This document shows, piece by piece, positions 1 to 8,338 of a DNA stretch of 64,000 nucleotides. Source of the stretch: Bacteroidetes bacterium UKL13-3 (GTDB taxonomy: Bacteria > Bacteroidota > Bacteroidia > UKL13-3); NCBI GenBank assembly GCA_001602415.1, contig CP012155.1, positions 2,412,223 to 2,476,222 on the forward strand, in the 5' to 3' direction. The first letter of the stretch is position 1, and every line of letters starts with the position of its first letter. A program made the position numbers and the translations under genes. The notes beneath the pieces are model-generated. The model was given only the letters and a program-made list of their open reading frames with translations, had not been told where the DNA came from and searched no databases.

Positions 1-134
1 TGGCTCTAATACGTGTTGAGAATAAAACATACGGAATTTGCCGTGTAACTGGTAAACTCATCTCAAAAGAAAGATTGCGTGCAGTTCCTCACACCACCTT
101 AAGTATGGAAGCCAAATTGCAACAATATAAATAA
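1..134 (+). CDS. DksA/TraR-family zinc-finger-like protein, C-terminal end only
   Basis: The window opens inside a gene whose last 43 codons are read from base 3 and end in TAA at 132-134. The fragment contains IENKTYGIC-like text (here VENKTYGICRVTGKLI) followed by KERLRAVPHTTLSMEAK, the usual C-terminus of Bacteroidota DksA/TraR-type proteins. These bind the RNA polymerase secondary channel and modulate transcription with ppGpp. Only one cysteine (CRVTG) remains where classical DksA has paired zinc cysteines; this degenerate finger is normal for the phylum. It is followed by a strong intrinsic terminator, so it is the last gene of its transcript. Family assignment is fairly sure, the exact ortholog is not. 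Confidence 0.8.
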   Translation, partial: ALIRVENKTYGICRVTGKLISKERLRAVPHTTLSMEAKLQQYK

Positions 135-155
135 CATATTGATACTATGTTAAAA

Positions 156-194
156 GTAGAGGCGTTCAACATTGAACGTCTCTACTTGTTTTTA
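156..194 (+). terminator. Intrinsic terminator of the dksA-like gene
   Basis: A 12-bp stem (156-167 with 174-185, one G-U pair) with a six-base loop is followed by the T-rich run TTGTTTTTA. It starts 21 bases after the upstream stop codon. Its T-run overlaps the -33 element of the lspA promoter. Confidence 0.85.
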
Positions 195-218
195 TACCCG
201 CCATAATTCATACATTTG
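186..218 (+). promoter_or_regulatory. Bacteroidota-type promoter of lspA
   Basis: A TTG at 186-188 and the -7 box TACATTTG at 211-218 (consensus TAnnTTTG) are separated by 22 bases. The expected start of transcription, about 4-6 bases after the box, lies only a few bases before the ATG at 226, so the message would be nearly leaderless. This also decides the start codon: the reading frame is open back to 172, but that extension would precede the promoter. Confidence 0.7.
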
Positions 219-225
219 CACCTGC

Positions 226-831
226 ATGAAAAATAAATTATTCCTTCCAATAGCCATTATTCTCGGAGTACTAATCATTGATCAATGGGTGAAATACTAT
301 ATCAAAACTCATTTTTTTCTGGGTGAAGAAATTGACGTAATAGGAAATTGGTTTAAGCTACATTTTACCGAAAACTATGGTATGGCATTTGGAATGGAAT
401 TTGGCGGTAAATCAGGTAAGCTCATCCTAACCTTATTCAGAATTGTTGCTATTGGATTTATTGGCTGGTACATCACTTCTCTTATTAAAAAAAATCAACA
501 TACAGGGTATATAGCATCTTGGACCTTGATAATGGCTGGAGCTATAGGCAATCTCGTTGATAGTATATTTTATGGTGTATGGTTCGGATATGATACGTGG
601 CTTCATGGCCGTGTGGTTGATATGTTTTACTTTCCGATTATCCGCACTGTGCTTCCCGAAAATTTTCCTTTATGGGGTGGTGAGGAATTTGAGTTTTTCC
701 GTCCGGTATTTAATGTTGCCGATGCAGCAATTAGTATTGGATTCATATCTATCTTGTTATTTCAACGCACCTTTATGAAAGTTGAAAATCAATCAATAGA
801 GGAAACTCCTACAACCGAAAATCAGGCATAA
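226..831 (+). CDS. lspA: Lipoprotein signal peptidase (signal peptidase II)
   Basis: This inner-membrane aspartyl protease cleaves the signal peptide from diacylglyceryl-prolipoproteins. With the start at 226 the protein has 201 residues and four hydrophobic segments. The two catalytic aspartates lie in VVDMFYFP (D132) and FNVADAAIS (D166); the conserved GNLVD motif is at about 109-112. The insert LWGGEEFEFFRPVFN before the second aspartate is typical of the longer Bacteroidota enzymes. The ATG at 226 was chosen because the -7 promoter box ends at 218 and because the 18 upstream in-frame residues do not resemble a family N-terminus. It is followed 15 bases later by an outer-membrane protein gene, probably co-transcribed. 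Confidence 0.95.
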   Translation: MKNKLFLPIAIILGVLIIDQWVKYYIKTHFFLGEEIDVIGNWFKLHFTENYGMAFGMEFGGKSGKLILTLFRIVAIGFIGWYITSLIKKNQHTGYIASWTLIMAGAIGNLVDSIFYGVWFGYDTWLHGRVVDMFYFPIIRTVLPENFPLWGGEEFEFFRPVFNVADAAISIGFISILLFQRTFMKVENQSIEETPTTENQA

Positions 832-846
832 AATCTATATCCAAAA

Positions 847-1542
847 ATGAGCATCTTCAATCGTCAAAATGTATTGCTAGTAGGTTTTGTCACTACACTC
901 TTCTCAGCAACAGCTCAACGTATTGATGTGCAATTTGGAGCAGCACTTCCCAATAGTAATTTTGGTAACACTGAATTAACTAAAAGTGAAAATGCCTTTG
1001 CGAAAACCGGTTACACGACTGGCTTACAAGCTGATTATCTCGTTTATAAAAACATCGGACTTACGGCAAAACTCAATTACAGTGCGTTTGATTTTAATGT
1101 AACAAATTACCAAAATCAGTTAAACCAAAACCCTTCATCAACGACTTTGATTTCGGTAGAAAGTAATGGAGGATATACATCAACCTCTGCAATGGTAGGT
1201 GGGTTCATGACATTTAAAAAGAACAAACTCAATGTTGATATAAGGCTCATGACTGGATTTTTAACGCTCAAAGATTACGGATTAGCCTACACTACATCTT
1301 ATTCGGGACAAACATACAACCAACGAGCATTTAGCCAACAAGACGCCACAATTGCCTTTGGATGGGGATTAACTGCACGATATACATTGATACATAATTT
1401 CGGCATCTCTATTAACTTGGATAATATTTACGCAAACACCTCTTTTAATAAAAATGCATATCAATCGAGTTCGAATGAAACCACAAACAAACCTTACCAG
1501 GCATATTTATTGAGTGTAGGGTTAGGATATACTTTGGAGTAG
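847..1542 (+). CDS. Outer-membrane beta-barrel protein of unknown role
   Basis: The 231-residue product starts with a signal peptide ending near SATAQ. The rest alternates hydrophobic and polar residues with many glycines and aromatic residues (YTTGLQADYLVYKNIGL, FGWGLTARYTL) and ends in an aromatic-containing strand (LLSVGLGYTLE), as expected for a small 8-stranded outer-membrane barrel. No more specific family is recognised. It lies 15 bases after lspA on the same strand and its stop codon directly abuts the stop codon of the convergent broken gene at 1543. The function is unknown. Confidence 0.75.
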   Translation: MSIFNRQNVLLVGFVTTLFSATAQRIDVQFGAALPNSNFGNTELTKSENAFAKTGYTTGLQADYLVYKNIGLTAKLNYSAFDFNVTNYQNQLNQNPSSTTLISVESNGGYTSTSAMVGGFMTFKKNKLNVDIRLMTGFLTLKDYGLAYTTSYSGQTYNQRAFSQQDATIAFGWGLTARYTLIHNFGISINLDNIYANTSFNKNAYQSSSNETTNKPYQAYLLSVGLGYTLE

Positions 1543-1959
1543 TTATTTAGGTTGTGGCCTATAGAATTGTAATTTACCACTTTTAACATCATTCAAATTC
1601 CAATTACTCAGCATCACTTTTCGCACGCCATTTACATTTTGCTCGGCAATACGAATCTGTATTTTATCAATTGTTGAATATACAATTGCTGTATGTTCTA
1701 CCATTTTCCATTTTACGATAGATGCATCGGTTCGGCTCTCCATTACCACATTTTATATTTGAATTAAATCGCCTGCTAATACTTGTTCCTTTTTATAATC
1801 AATTGGCCTACCAAATTTGGTTGGAAATTCCCATCTAGCGTTGGCGTATGTTAGCGCCTCATTGGCCAAGTCCCAACATTCGCCTCTGCCTACTTTTTTT
1901 CCGATAACGGTGTTTACGTACTCTACAATTTTTATATTGGTTGGAGGAAATGTTTCCAA
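1543..1959 (-). pseudogene. CHAP/NlpC-like cysteine peptidase gene with in-frame stop
   Basis: Two 68-codon open stretches (1753-1959 and 1543-1749) lie in the same frame on the minus strand and are separated by a single TAA at 1753-1755. Read through, they form one plausible protein: VGRGECWDLANEAL holds a candidate nucleophilic Cys, AGDLIQI precedes the stop, and EHTAIVYS holds a candidate His, followed by AEQNVNG and a final YRPQP. The order Cys, then GD-I-Q, then H-T-A-I-V resembles CHAP/NlpC-P60-type peptidases. The frame continues upstream of the TTG at 1959 into a hydrophobic, signal-like stretch (ILIIGLIPQTLSC) that has no ATG before an in-frame stop. Both the start and the interior are therefore damaged. 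A sequencing error is the alternative. Confidence 0.65.
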
Positions 1960-2159
1960 TGGGAATAAACAAGATAGAGTCTGTGGTATTAGACCAATTA
2001 TTAAGATATTTTACCTTAAAAATTGAATGGTTTAGTTTGATAGACCTGAATATTTGAGAACTGTTTACAACTCAATGAATATTAACTTACTTTTTTCTCG
2101 ACCACGCAATTTGCCAACCCGCATTAAAACACATTTGCCACCCGCATGGAAATAATCAG

Positions 2160-3644
2160 CTAATTTTTATTGTAAAGACTTTCTTGCGTTTCTATATCAT
2201 ACATTGTACTTGCTCTTAGCTGATAATACGCTTGCCAGTAACTAGCAATGGCATTTATATAATTTTTTTTGCTTTGGTTGCGCTGGTTTTGGGCAAGTAA
2301 AAAATCGGTGTAGGTTATTTTTCCTGCATTAAATTTATTGGTACTTATTGCATATCTGCGTTGGGCTAAACTATCCGTAAGTTGTGCATTGTGTATAAGC
2401 ATAAGTGCATTGTTGTATGCTAATAACTGACCCAATATACTATTCATCATTTGTTGCTCCAACTGTTGTAATTGTAATTGTTGGTTTTGCTGTTGGTAGG
2501 TTGCTATTTTTAAACTTGCACTATTTGCACCTGCGGTAAATAATGGAACAGCTACACCAACGGTAGCATTGCGCTGGGTAAGTAAATTTTGATAGGCATC
2601 ATTTAATAGAGGTGCTGATTGGTTACTACCATATCCTGCTATTATATTAAAACTGGGCAACCTAGTGTATTTTGCACGTTGCAGGGCTGCATAGTTTTGC
2701 ATTTGCGCCAACCGCTGTTGTTCATATTCGGGGTTGTTTTGTTTGTATTGTGTAAATAAAATAGTGCTACTTGTTTGTTCCAATTGCTGCTGTTGTATAG
2801 CAGTGGGCTTGGTTGCTTCCAATACTATTTCTGATTTAGTTGGCATATTGAGCATATTGAACAATTTATTTTTTGCCAATTCAACATCGTTTTGTGCCTG
2901 CTGTAATTGCGCTGTTGTGTTTAATTGCTCCAGCTGTATTTGTAAATATTCTTCTTCGCCAATTTTACCCAATGCTAATTTTAGTTTGGCCGTTTTCAAC
3001 AAGGTATCTGTAGTATTGCTGGTTGCGGTAAGCAATACAATATTGGTTTGTGCTTGCAATACCGTATGAAACAAACTGCTAACATCTGCGGCTAATTGCT
3101 CTTGTTGTTTTACAAAAACTTTTGATCCAATAAGCTTGCTAATTTTTGCTGTTTTTAGGTTGTAGGCTGTTTCATTAAACCGAAACAATGGCTGCACAAT
3201 GCCCAATACATAAGGTTGTGTATTAAAGGTGCTAATGCGGTTTCCCGTTAGCAAATCAAACCTATTGATATTGCTGCTGGCAGTAAAAGTGCCACCTGTA
3301 GCTGCTATTTTTTGGCTTAGGCTTATGCCCACATTGCTGTATGCTTGTTCCACTGTGGTAAATTTTATGGTACCATCGGGTTGGGTAACGCTTGTAATGC
3401 TACTGTTGTAGCCGGGCAAGTTGGCGTTTAGGTTTACTTGTGGGAACAATTGCGCGCGTTGCAATTTGTAGGTTTGCTCGGCTATTTCTAAGTTATTTTT
3501 GTTGAGAGACACCTGCAAACTACTTTGTTGAGCTAAAACAATAGCTTGCTGCAGCGTAATAACTGTTTGAGCCCTTGTGAATTGACTCCAAACAATGAGT
3601 ATTATAATAGCTACTCCATTAATAATTTGATGTCCTGCCATCAT
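2160..3644 (-). CDS. TolC-family outer-membrane efflux/secretion channel
   Basis: The protein (about 494 residues) has a signal peptide ending near FTRAQ. It then shows the two-fold repeated long helical layout of the OEP/TolC family, with VITLQQAIVLAQQ near the start, RAQLFPQVNLN, a second half opening with RLPSFNIIAGYG, and ISTNKFNAGKITYTDFL near the end. Such trimers form the periplasm-spanning exit duct for ABC or RND pumps. The frame is open to a TTG at 3686, but the ATG at 3644 gives the better signal peptide. It lies at the end of the minus-strand lanthipeptide genes, and I infer that it completes the exporter encoded at 9105-12664. It has 179 bases upstream, so it may have its own promoter. 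Confidence 0.92.
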   Translation of the reverse strand: MMAGHQIINGVAIIILIVWSQFTRAQTVITLQQAIVLAQQSSLQVSLNKNNLEIAEQTYKLQRAQLFPQVNLNANLPGYNSSITSVTQPDGTIKFTTVEQAYSNVGISLSQKIAATGGTFTASSNINRFDLLTGNRISTFNTQPYVLGIVQPLFRFNETAYNLKTAKISKLIGSKVFVKQQEQLAADVSSLFHTVLQAQTNIVLLTATSNTTDTLLKTAKLKLALGKIGEEEYLQIQLEQLNTTAQLQQAQNDVELAKNKLFNMLNMPTKSEIVLEATKPTAIQQQQLEQTSSTILFTQYKQNNPEYEQQRLAQMQNYAALQRAKYTRLPSFNIIAGYGSNQSAPLLNDAYQNLLTQRNATVGVAVPLFTAGANSASLKIATYQQQNQQLQLQQLEQQMMNSILGQLLAYNNALMLIHNAQLTDSLAQRRYAISTNKFNAGKITYTDFLLAQNQRNQSKKNYINAIASYWQAYYQLRASTMYDIETQESLYNKN

Positions 3645-3822
3645 TTGACCTAATAACTCATTGTATTTCGTTCTTATTATTTCCAAACTGCAATGCTATA
3701 AAATAGATTGATTACTAACAGCTTGTGGGGCTTTTTAAATGTGCGAAATTAATGTCATCCAATACAACAAATTTATTTTACTATTGATTAGGAACAAAAA
3801 TCGGACATACAACTACTCAACC

Positions 3823-4986
3823 TCAACTCCCATAGAGAATCAGCTTTTCCCTAAACTTCTTTACTAATCCTTTTTTGTTTAATCCAGTAATTTTATAAAT
3901 AATCCTAAGAATATCTTCTGACTTACGGGTATCAGCTTTACAGAGTTCAATTATCCCAGAATACCCTCTGCTCTCATAAATAATTTCTGCTATAATAGAC
4001 CCTGTGGGATATGCAGATTGATAACCATTATTTTCTGCTTTATTTAAAACTAGACTTTCTAAATCATACGTTGGTTTATTCACAAGGTAATCTTTAGAGA
4101 GTTTTGATATCCTACTCTTATATCTTGGAGTATTAAATTCTCCTAAAAAGCAAGCTAATCCTTCTTCTATTAGATAATTTCTGGAATCATTACCTATACC
4201 TTTAAGAATAATATGCATGAATTCATGTGGATAGAACTCGTTTCCCTTCGCTGAAAATATCTGATTAAGCCACTTTGTAGTTAATCCCGTTGTATAGTTT
4301 AAATAGTAAAATTCATATCCAAATAACAGTCCCATTTCATCAGGATTATCAGAAAGATAAAAACTAAATGTATCATTTAGCTTTATATCTAATACCTTTT
4401 TTATTGAATCACAGAAATCGATTGACTTCTGAGCCAAAATTTGATTAAAAGAATGAGATTTAGGATATACATAATTGATATATTTATAGTTAACAGACTC
4501 CCAAGATTTAACAATATCATGAAAGGTATTTTCCAATACCCAATTTCCATTATCGCGAATTGCATTAAGATTCAATATTGTCAATATTTTATCAGGTTCT
4601 GCTTCATCTTTAATAAGTGCCACCCTTATCTTATATTTATTTAATTCTAATTTTTCAATACTTAATATAAATGGTTTCCAAGTATTAAAAATTCTTTTGG
4701 GAGAAATATTGTATTCGTACAATGGGGTATAAAAGATTGCAGGATTTCCAGATTGTCTTTCTCTCTTTTCTTTATTATTCCAATATGGGTTGTCATACAA
4801 AGAGTCTGGCCTGCTTTCTAAATAGTTCTTAAAGAGATAATAAATATCTCTCGTATTCTTCTCTGTCGTATCAATTCTTCCACTAATATTAACGGTAACA
4901 GTGTATGGATTGCTTTGTCCCATCGCATTTGACAATAAAGCTACGAGTCCAATCTGGATTAAAAAAAATAAACTAATCTTATTCAT
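3823..4986 (-). CDS. Secreted HExxH metallopeptidase-like protein, coupled to lanM
   Basis: The 387-residue protein starts with a signal peptide (cleavage near SNAMGQ) and should be exported. Residues 254-258 read HEFMH, a zinc-binding HExxH motif, followed 16 residues later by EEGLACFLGE, which supplies the glutamate ligand of gluzincins (peptidase MA-like clan). The first 190 residues match nothing I recognise. Its ATG overlaps the end of the LanM gene by 8 bases, so the two are translationally coupled and very probably work in the same pathway. It might trim the exported peptide, act on a target, or serve in immunity; the sequence does not say which. It is AT-rich like lanM. Confidence 0.7.
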   Translation of the reverse strand: MNKISLFFLIQIGLVALLSNAMGQSNPYTVTVNISGRIDTTEKNTRDIYYLFKNYLESRPDSLYDNPYWNNKEKRERQSGNPAIFYTPLYEYNISPKRIFNTWKPFILSIEKLELNKYKIRVALIKDEAEPDKILTILNLNAIRDNGNWVLENTFHDIVKSWESVNYKYINYVYPKSHSFNQILAQKSIDFCDSIKKVLDIKLNDTFSFYLSDNPDEMGLLFGYEFYYLNYTTGLTTKWLNQIFSAKGNEFYPHEFMHIILKGIGNDSRNYLIEEGLACFLGEFNTPRYKSRISKLSKDYLVNKPTYDLESLVLNKAENNGYQSAYPTGSIIAEIIYESRGYSGIIELCKADTRKSEDILRIIYKITGLNKKGLVKKFREKLILYGS

Positions 4987-7813
4987 GTAATGATTTTATT
5001 AATAGTCCTTTATTTAATTCTAAGCATAATATTGATGGGGTATTTTCCCAATCTGTTTGTCTTATTAATGAATAACCAATTCCTGAAATACCATTTAATG
5101 TACTCAATGAAAGATGACTCATTGGCAATCCAGATTTCCAATTTAAATTATCCTCTTTATTTCTAATTAAATTACCTAGCATCCCAATATAATCTTCAGA
5201 AGGCAGTTTTAAAACGTTACCTATACCTCTTAAAATTTCCAAATTTCCCAAAAAACCATTCATTAATGTATGAATTTCACTCTTCTTTCTAAGGATACTA
5301 TTTCTGCAATTGTTTATTTCCTCCATATCGCAATGAATTCCTAAATCATTGTTAACTAGTCTTGCGAGACCAATACCAGCACTCCCATGCGCCCATGAAG
5401 CAGAATATTTTTTTTCACCTTGATATCTATAATCGATAAACTCATTCATATTAGCATTAAAGGTTGATCTGTCAAATTTCAAAGCCAGTTGTGAATATTC
5501 AAGAAATTTTTCCTTTCCCGTAATCTCGTATAACATTAATAGACTATTCGAGTATGATGCGGAACCATGCGAATAACCACTTAAATGAACCCCTTCTCTT
5601 GTAATCCAAGATGCACCATCCTTATTTACTCTGGCGCATCGAATTATGTGTTCCCCTATTTTAATTGATAACGTTACATATTTATCATCTTTATATATTT
5701 TAAAAATGGAGTATAATAAGTTCACATTACCAGCAATTCCATTCAACAAACAAGTCGTACCCTTATCAAAAAAATCGTTAGTGAATTTGTAATACTGTTC
5801 AACTAGTTTAGTTATAAATTTATCCTCTAAAGATAAAATATCTTTAAGATATAAAGATGAGTAAACACAACTTACAGGAAAAATATAAGGACTAGTATAT
5901 ATTGAATATAGTTTGTTGAAATTTCTATATTGTGTAAAAATATCAGAATTACAAGCTATAATCTTAGATGCTAGATCCAAATATTCTTTGTTCCCACAGA
6001 ACTTCCCAGCAAGTCCCAGAAAAATAGCAATACCATCTGTTCCATGAGCCACCCCTGGAGGAAGAACCGATTGCTCAAAAAATTCAAAACTATTAAGTGT
6101 AATGTCAATCCAGCTAGGGTTCTCTTTATCGTAATTCAATTCGATTATTTTTTCAGCTATTTTTTCTACTTCTTCCTTAATGTAAGTCATCGAAATTGAT
6201 TTTTCTACTTCGGCTTTAGAGGAAAATTTCATACTATCAACTTGATCAAACTTAAAAATGGCCTTAAAGTTTGAATCCTTAAAATCACAATGAACTTTGA
6301 ATGCATTGACTATTATTTGCTCTTGTTTGATCAAATTATTCTGATTTAAATACTCATTCAAATGTGATCTAAAGAAATCCAATCCTGACGACTCAAAGTA
6401 CTCACTAATGATTTCATTCCCGTGCTTGTCGATGAGGTTTTTTGACATAATATCTGCAAAAAATATTGGCACATCTAATTTACTAATTTGTGCCTTTTCG
6501 GAATCCAATATTTCTTCTTTTAAGATGTTATTATCTTTATCAAAAGTGTTTGTTAGCGAACTGTAATAATTGTGATCAGATTCCAAACTTAAAGGATGGG
6601 TCTGATTATTAATTATTTTAGAATAATGTACAGTTGGACGGATGAGAATTCTAGTCCTTGGTACTAGAGTCTGGATATCTGCTAAAAGCAAAAGCAACTC
6701 TTCTTTTCTATTAATTAGTTCAGAATACCCTAGCCTGTAACCATGAATAAAACTCTGGCAATGGTTTGAAACATCAATTTTTTGCCCATTTAGTATTGGG
6801 AGATGTTTGTTCGATTCTTTTTGATTCTGGATATCATTGTATTCATATGATTTTAGTAAACTAGAATCGCTTGATTTAGGAAAATCAATATCCGAAAGAG
6901 TGTATCTTGGCAGTATTCCACTTCTAAATAAGGAATTCCAAAAATAGTCATAGGCTCCAGATTGTTTTGTTAGACTAATATTGTCGAAATATTGTTTTGG
7001 AGGAGAGAAAATACATTCCAAATCAATAAGAGAAATCTTATCCTTCGAGGCAATAATGTTATCTGATATCAAATCCTCAATTCCAAATAGATAACAAAAA
7101 GCACTCAAACAACCAAAATTATAATAATAATTATCTACGTCACTCAAACTATCACAAGCGAAAGACTTAACAGGTAAAGAGTAGCCGTAATCGCCAAAGT
7201 CTACATTTTGTACGTATTCAATTATTTCTCTTTGAATCCATTTTTCGAAATAATTAATAATTATTCCTTGGATGTTTATATCTCCTTTTAAGCTTTTGGG
7301 TTTATAATATAGAGTTGTCCCCCCTTCAAAAGATATACAGACTGTGCACATTCCATCATGCATATCTCCAGCTGTGTAATCAACTGTAATGATCTCATTA
7401 GACACACAAAAATTAAGCGCTTTTAACTTTTCAAAATCTTTATCAATGTTAGTTATTACCGTTATTGCGAAATTTATAACCTGTTTAATTTTTGCATCTA
7501 CAATCTTGAAAAAAAATGGATAGGCCTTAAAGAATGAATCCTGCCATTCGTGATTGTATGATAGACGAAGATAAAAGTCTTCATATTTATTAGATTCATC
7601 AAGCAACCCGGCTTCGGTTGCTATTTTAATTTCTGTATTTATGACGTTTGAAAATTGATCAAATACTTGTCCTACTATATTCTCCCATATTACATTTTTT
7701 TTCTTCAAAATTATGTTTCTAGGAGATTGGGGTAGTATTGATTCAAAATATTCCTTATTGTTTAAAATCAACTTAGAGTTGCCTATAAATTTCTTGTAGT
7801 TTTTTCTGATCAT
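4979..7813 (-). CDS. lanM: LanM-type (class II) lanthipeptide synthetase with zinc-less cyclase domain
   Basis: The 944-residue enzyme has the length and order of LanM. Its N-terminal DUF4135 dehydratase phosphorylates Ser/Thr of a precursor and eliminates the phosphate. Visible dehydratase residues are D150 and H152 (AGDMHDG), K171 (LYYKPKSL), D264/E266 (LIDLECIF) and R388/T394 (RILIRPT). The C-terminal LanC-like barrel (from about 585) shows AHGTDGIAIFLG, GYSHGSASYSNSLL, WAHGSAGIGLARL and LNGISGIGYSLIRQ. The zinc ligands of LanC domains are missing: the Cys of the WC-HG motif is A808, and the Cys-His of the second motif is M851-N852. It is preceded by the precursor gene and overlaps the peptidase gene. 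Dehydration is expected; how or whether thioether rings close is open. Confidence 0.9.
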   Translation of the reverse strand: MIRKNYKKFIGNSKLILNNKEYFESILPQSPRNIILKKKNVIWENIVGQVFDQFSNVINTEIKIATEAGLLDESNKYEDFYLRLSYNHEWQDSFFKAYPFFFKIVDAKIKQVINFAITVITNIDKDFEKLKALNFCVSNEIITVDYTAGDMHDGMCTVCISFEGGTTLYYKPKSLKGDINIQGIIINYFEKWIQREIIEYVQNVDFGDYGYSLPVKSFACDSLSDVDNYYYNFGCLSAFCYLFGIEDLISDNIIASKDKISLIDLECIFSPPKQYFDNISLTKQSGAYDYFWNSLFRSGILPRYTLSDIDFPKSSDSSLLKSYEYNDIQNQKESNKHLPILNGQKIDVSNHCQSFIHGYRLGYSELINRKEELLLLLADIQTLVPRTRILIRPTVHYSKIINNQTHPLSLESDHNYYSSLTNTFDKDNNILKEEILDSEKAQISKLDVPIFFADIMSKNLIDKHGNEIISEYFESSGLDFFRSHLNEYLNQNNLIKQEQIIVNAFKVHCDFKDSNFKAIFKFDQVDSMKFSSKAEVEKSISMTYIKEEVEKIAEKIIELNYDKENPSWIDITLNSFEFFEQSVLPPGVAHGTDGIAIFLGLAGKFCGNKEYLDLASKIIACNSDIFTQYRNFNKLYSIYTSPYIFPVSCVYSSLYLKDILSLEDKFITKLVEQYYKFTNDFFDKGTTCLLNGIAGNVNLLYSIFKIYKDDKYVTLSIKIGEHIIRCARVNKDGASWITREGVHLSGYSHGSASYSNSLLMLYEITGKEKFLEYSQLALKFDRSTFNANMNEFIDYRYQGEKKYSASWAHGSAGIGLARLVNNDLGIHCDMEEINNCRNSILRKKSEIHTLMNGFLGNLEILRGIGNVLKLPSEDYIGMLGNLIRNKEDNLNWKSGLPMSHLSLSTLNGISGIGYSLIRQTDWENTPSILCLELNKGLLIKSLHE

Positions 7814-7828
7814 AAATTAATTTCAATA

Positions 7829-7858
7829 GTAAAGCGGTAAATTAATCCCGCTTTACTA
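7829..7858 (-). terminator. Hairpin between precursor and lanM genes (attenuator-like)
   Basis: A perfect 10-bp stem (AGTAAAGCGG at 7829-7838 pairing with 7849-7858, loop of 10) lies in the 54-base gap between the precursor and lanM. There is no strong T-run after it on the minus strand. It may therefore act as a partial terminator or as a 3' stabiliser of the precursor message, giving more peptide than enzyme, as is known in many lantibiotic operons. Confidence 0.6.
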
Positions 7859-7867
7859 ATTGTCAAA

Positions 7868-8197
7868 TTACCATTTAACGTCAATAATACTTGCCAATTT
7901 GTCTGTGATTGTCAAGTTATTCTTATCATCAATAGTTTGTGCTTGGATAACTCTTCCATCCGGAGTAGTAATCATATCATTATATGTATTACTCGAGTCA
8001 AGAATGTAATCAGAATACCCTGGTTTAAAGATTACAATTGGGGGTTTAGTTGTTGTATCATCACAACAATTACATAAGCTTTGAGTCGCAGAGCTTCCAG
8101 ATCCTTCCGCTCCCCCGAAGATAAAATTAAGTTCTCTGTCATCCATTTTTTTTAGTCCACTTAGAACTTTTGCTCTACTTGATTCCAATTTGTCCAT
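7868..8197 (-). CDS. lanA: Double-glycine leader precursor peptide (lanthipeptide-like)
   Basis: The 109-residue product has a charged helical leader with M-DDRELNFIFGG at residues 18-29. This is a classic GG cleavage site for C39 peptidases, and a C39-ABC exporter is encoded nearby. The predicted core (residues 30-109) is unusually long, about 80 residues. It holds a Gly/Ser/Thr-rich start, a cysteine cluster at C42, C44 and C45 (SLCNCC), and some 18 Ser/Thr residues, many C-terminal to the cysteines. It is first in the minus-strand operon, directly before LanM, and diverges from the regulator gene. I infer that LanM modifies it and the exporter matures it. No known lanthipeptide core is recognised. 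Confidence 0.82.
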   Translation of the reverse strand: MDKLESSRAKVLSGLKKMDDRELNFIFGGAEGSGSSATQSLCNCCDDTTTKPPIVIFKPGYSDYILDSSNTYNDMITTPDGRVIQAQTIDDKNNLTITDKLASIIDVKW

Positions 8198-8338
8198 TTA
8201 AATTGCGGTTTATACATCAAAACCTGCTAAAAACTTTAAGTTAAAAATAAAATAAAAATTATTATTTACCATTAACCTTTATGCGCAGTGGGGTTTGGTA
8301 AATTGTAATACAAGTTTCTGTAAAAAAAACTCATAGCA

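Noticed and set aside
8198-8338. Promoter for the precursor gene on the minus strand
   Set aside because: No TAnnTTTG box with a partner at the right distance was found, so no promoter is claimed, although one must exist.
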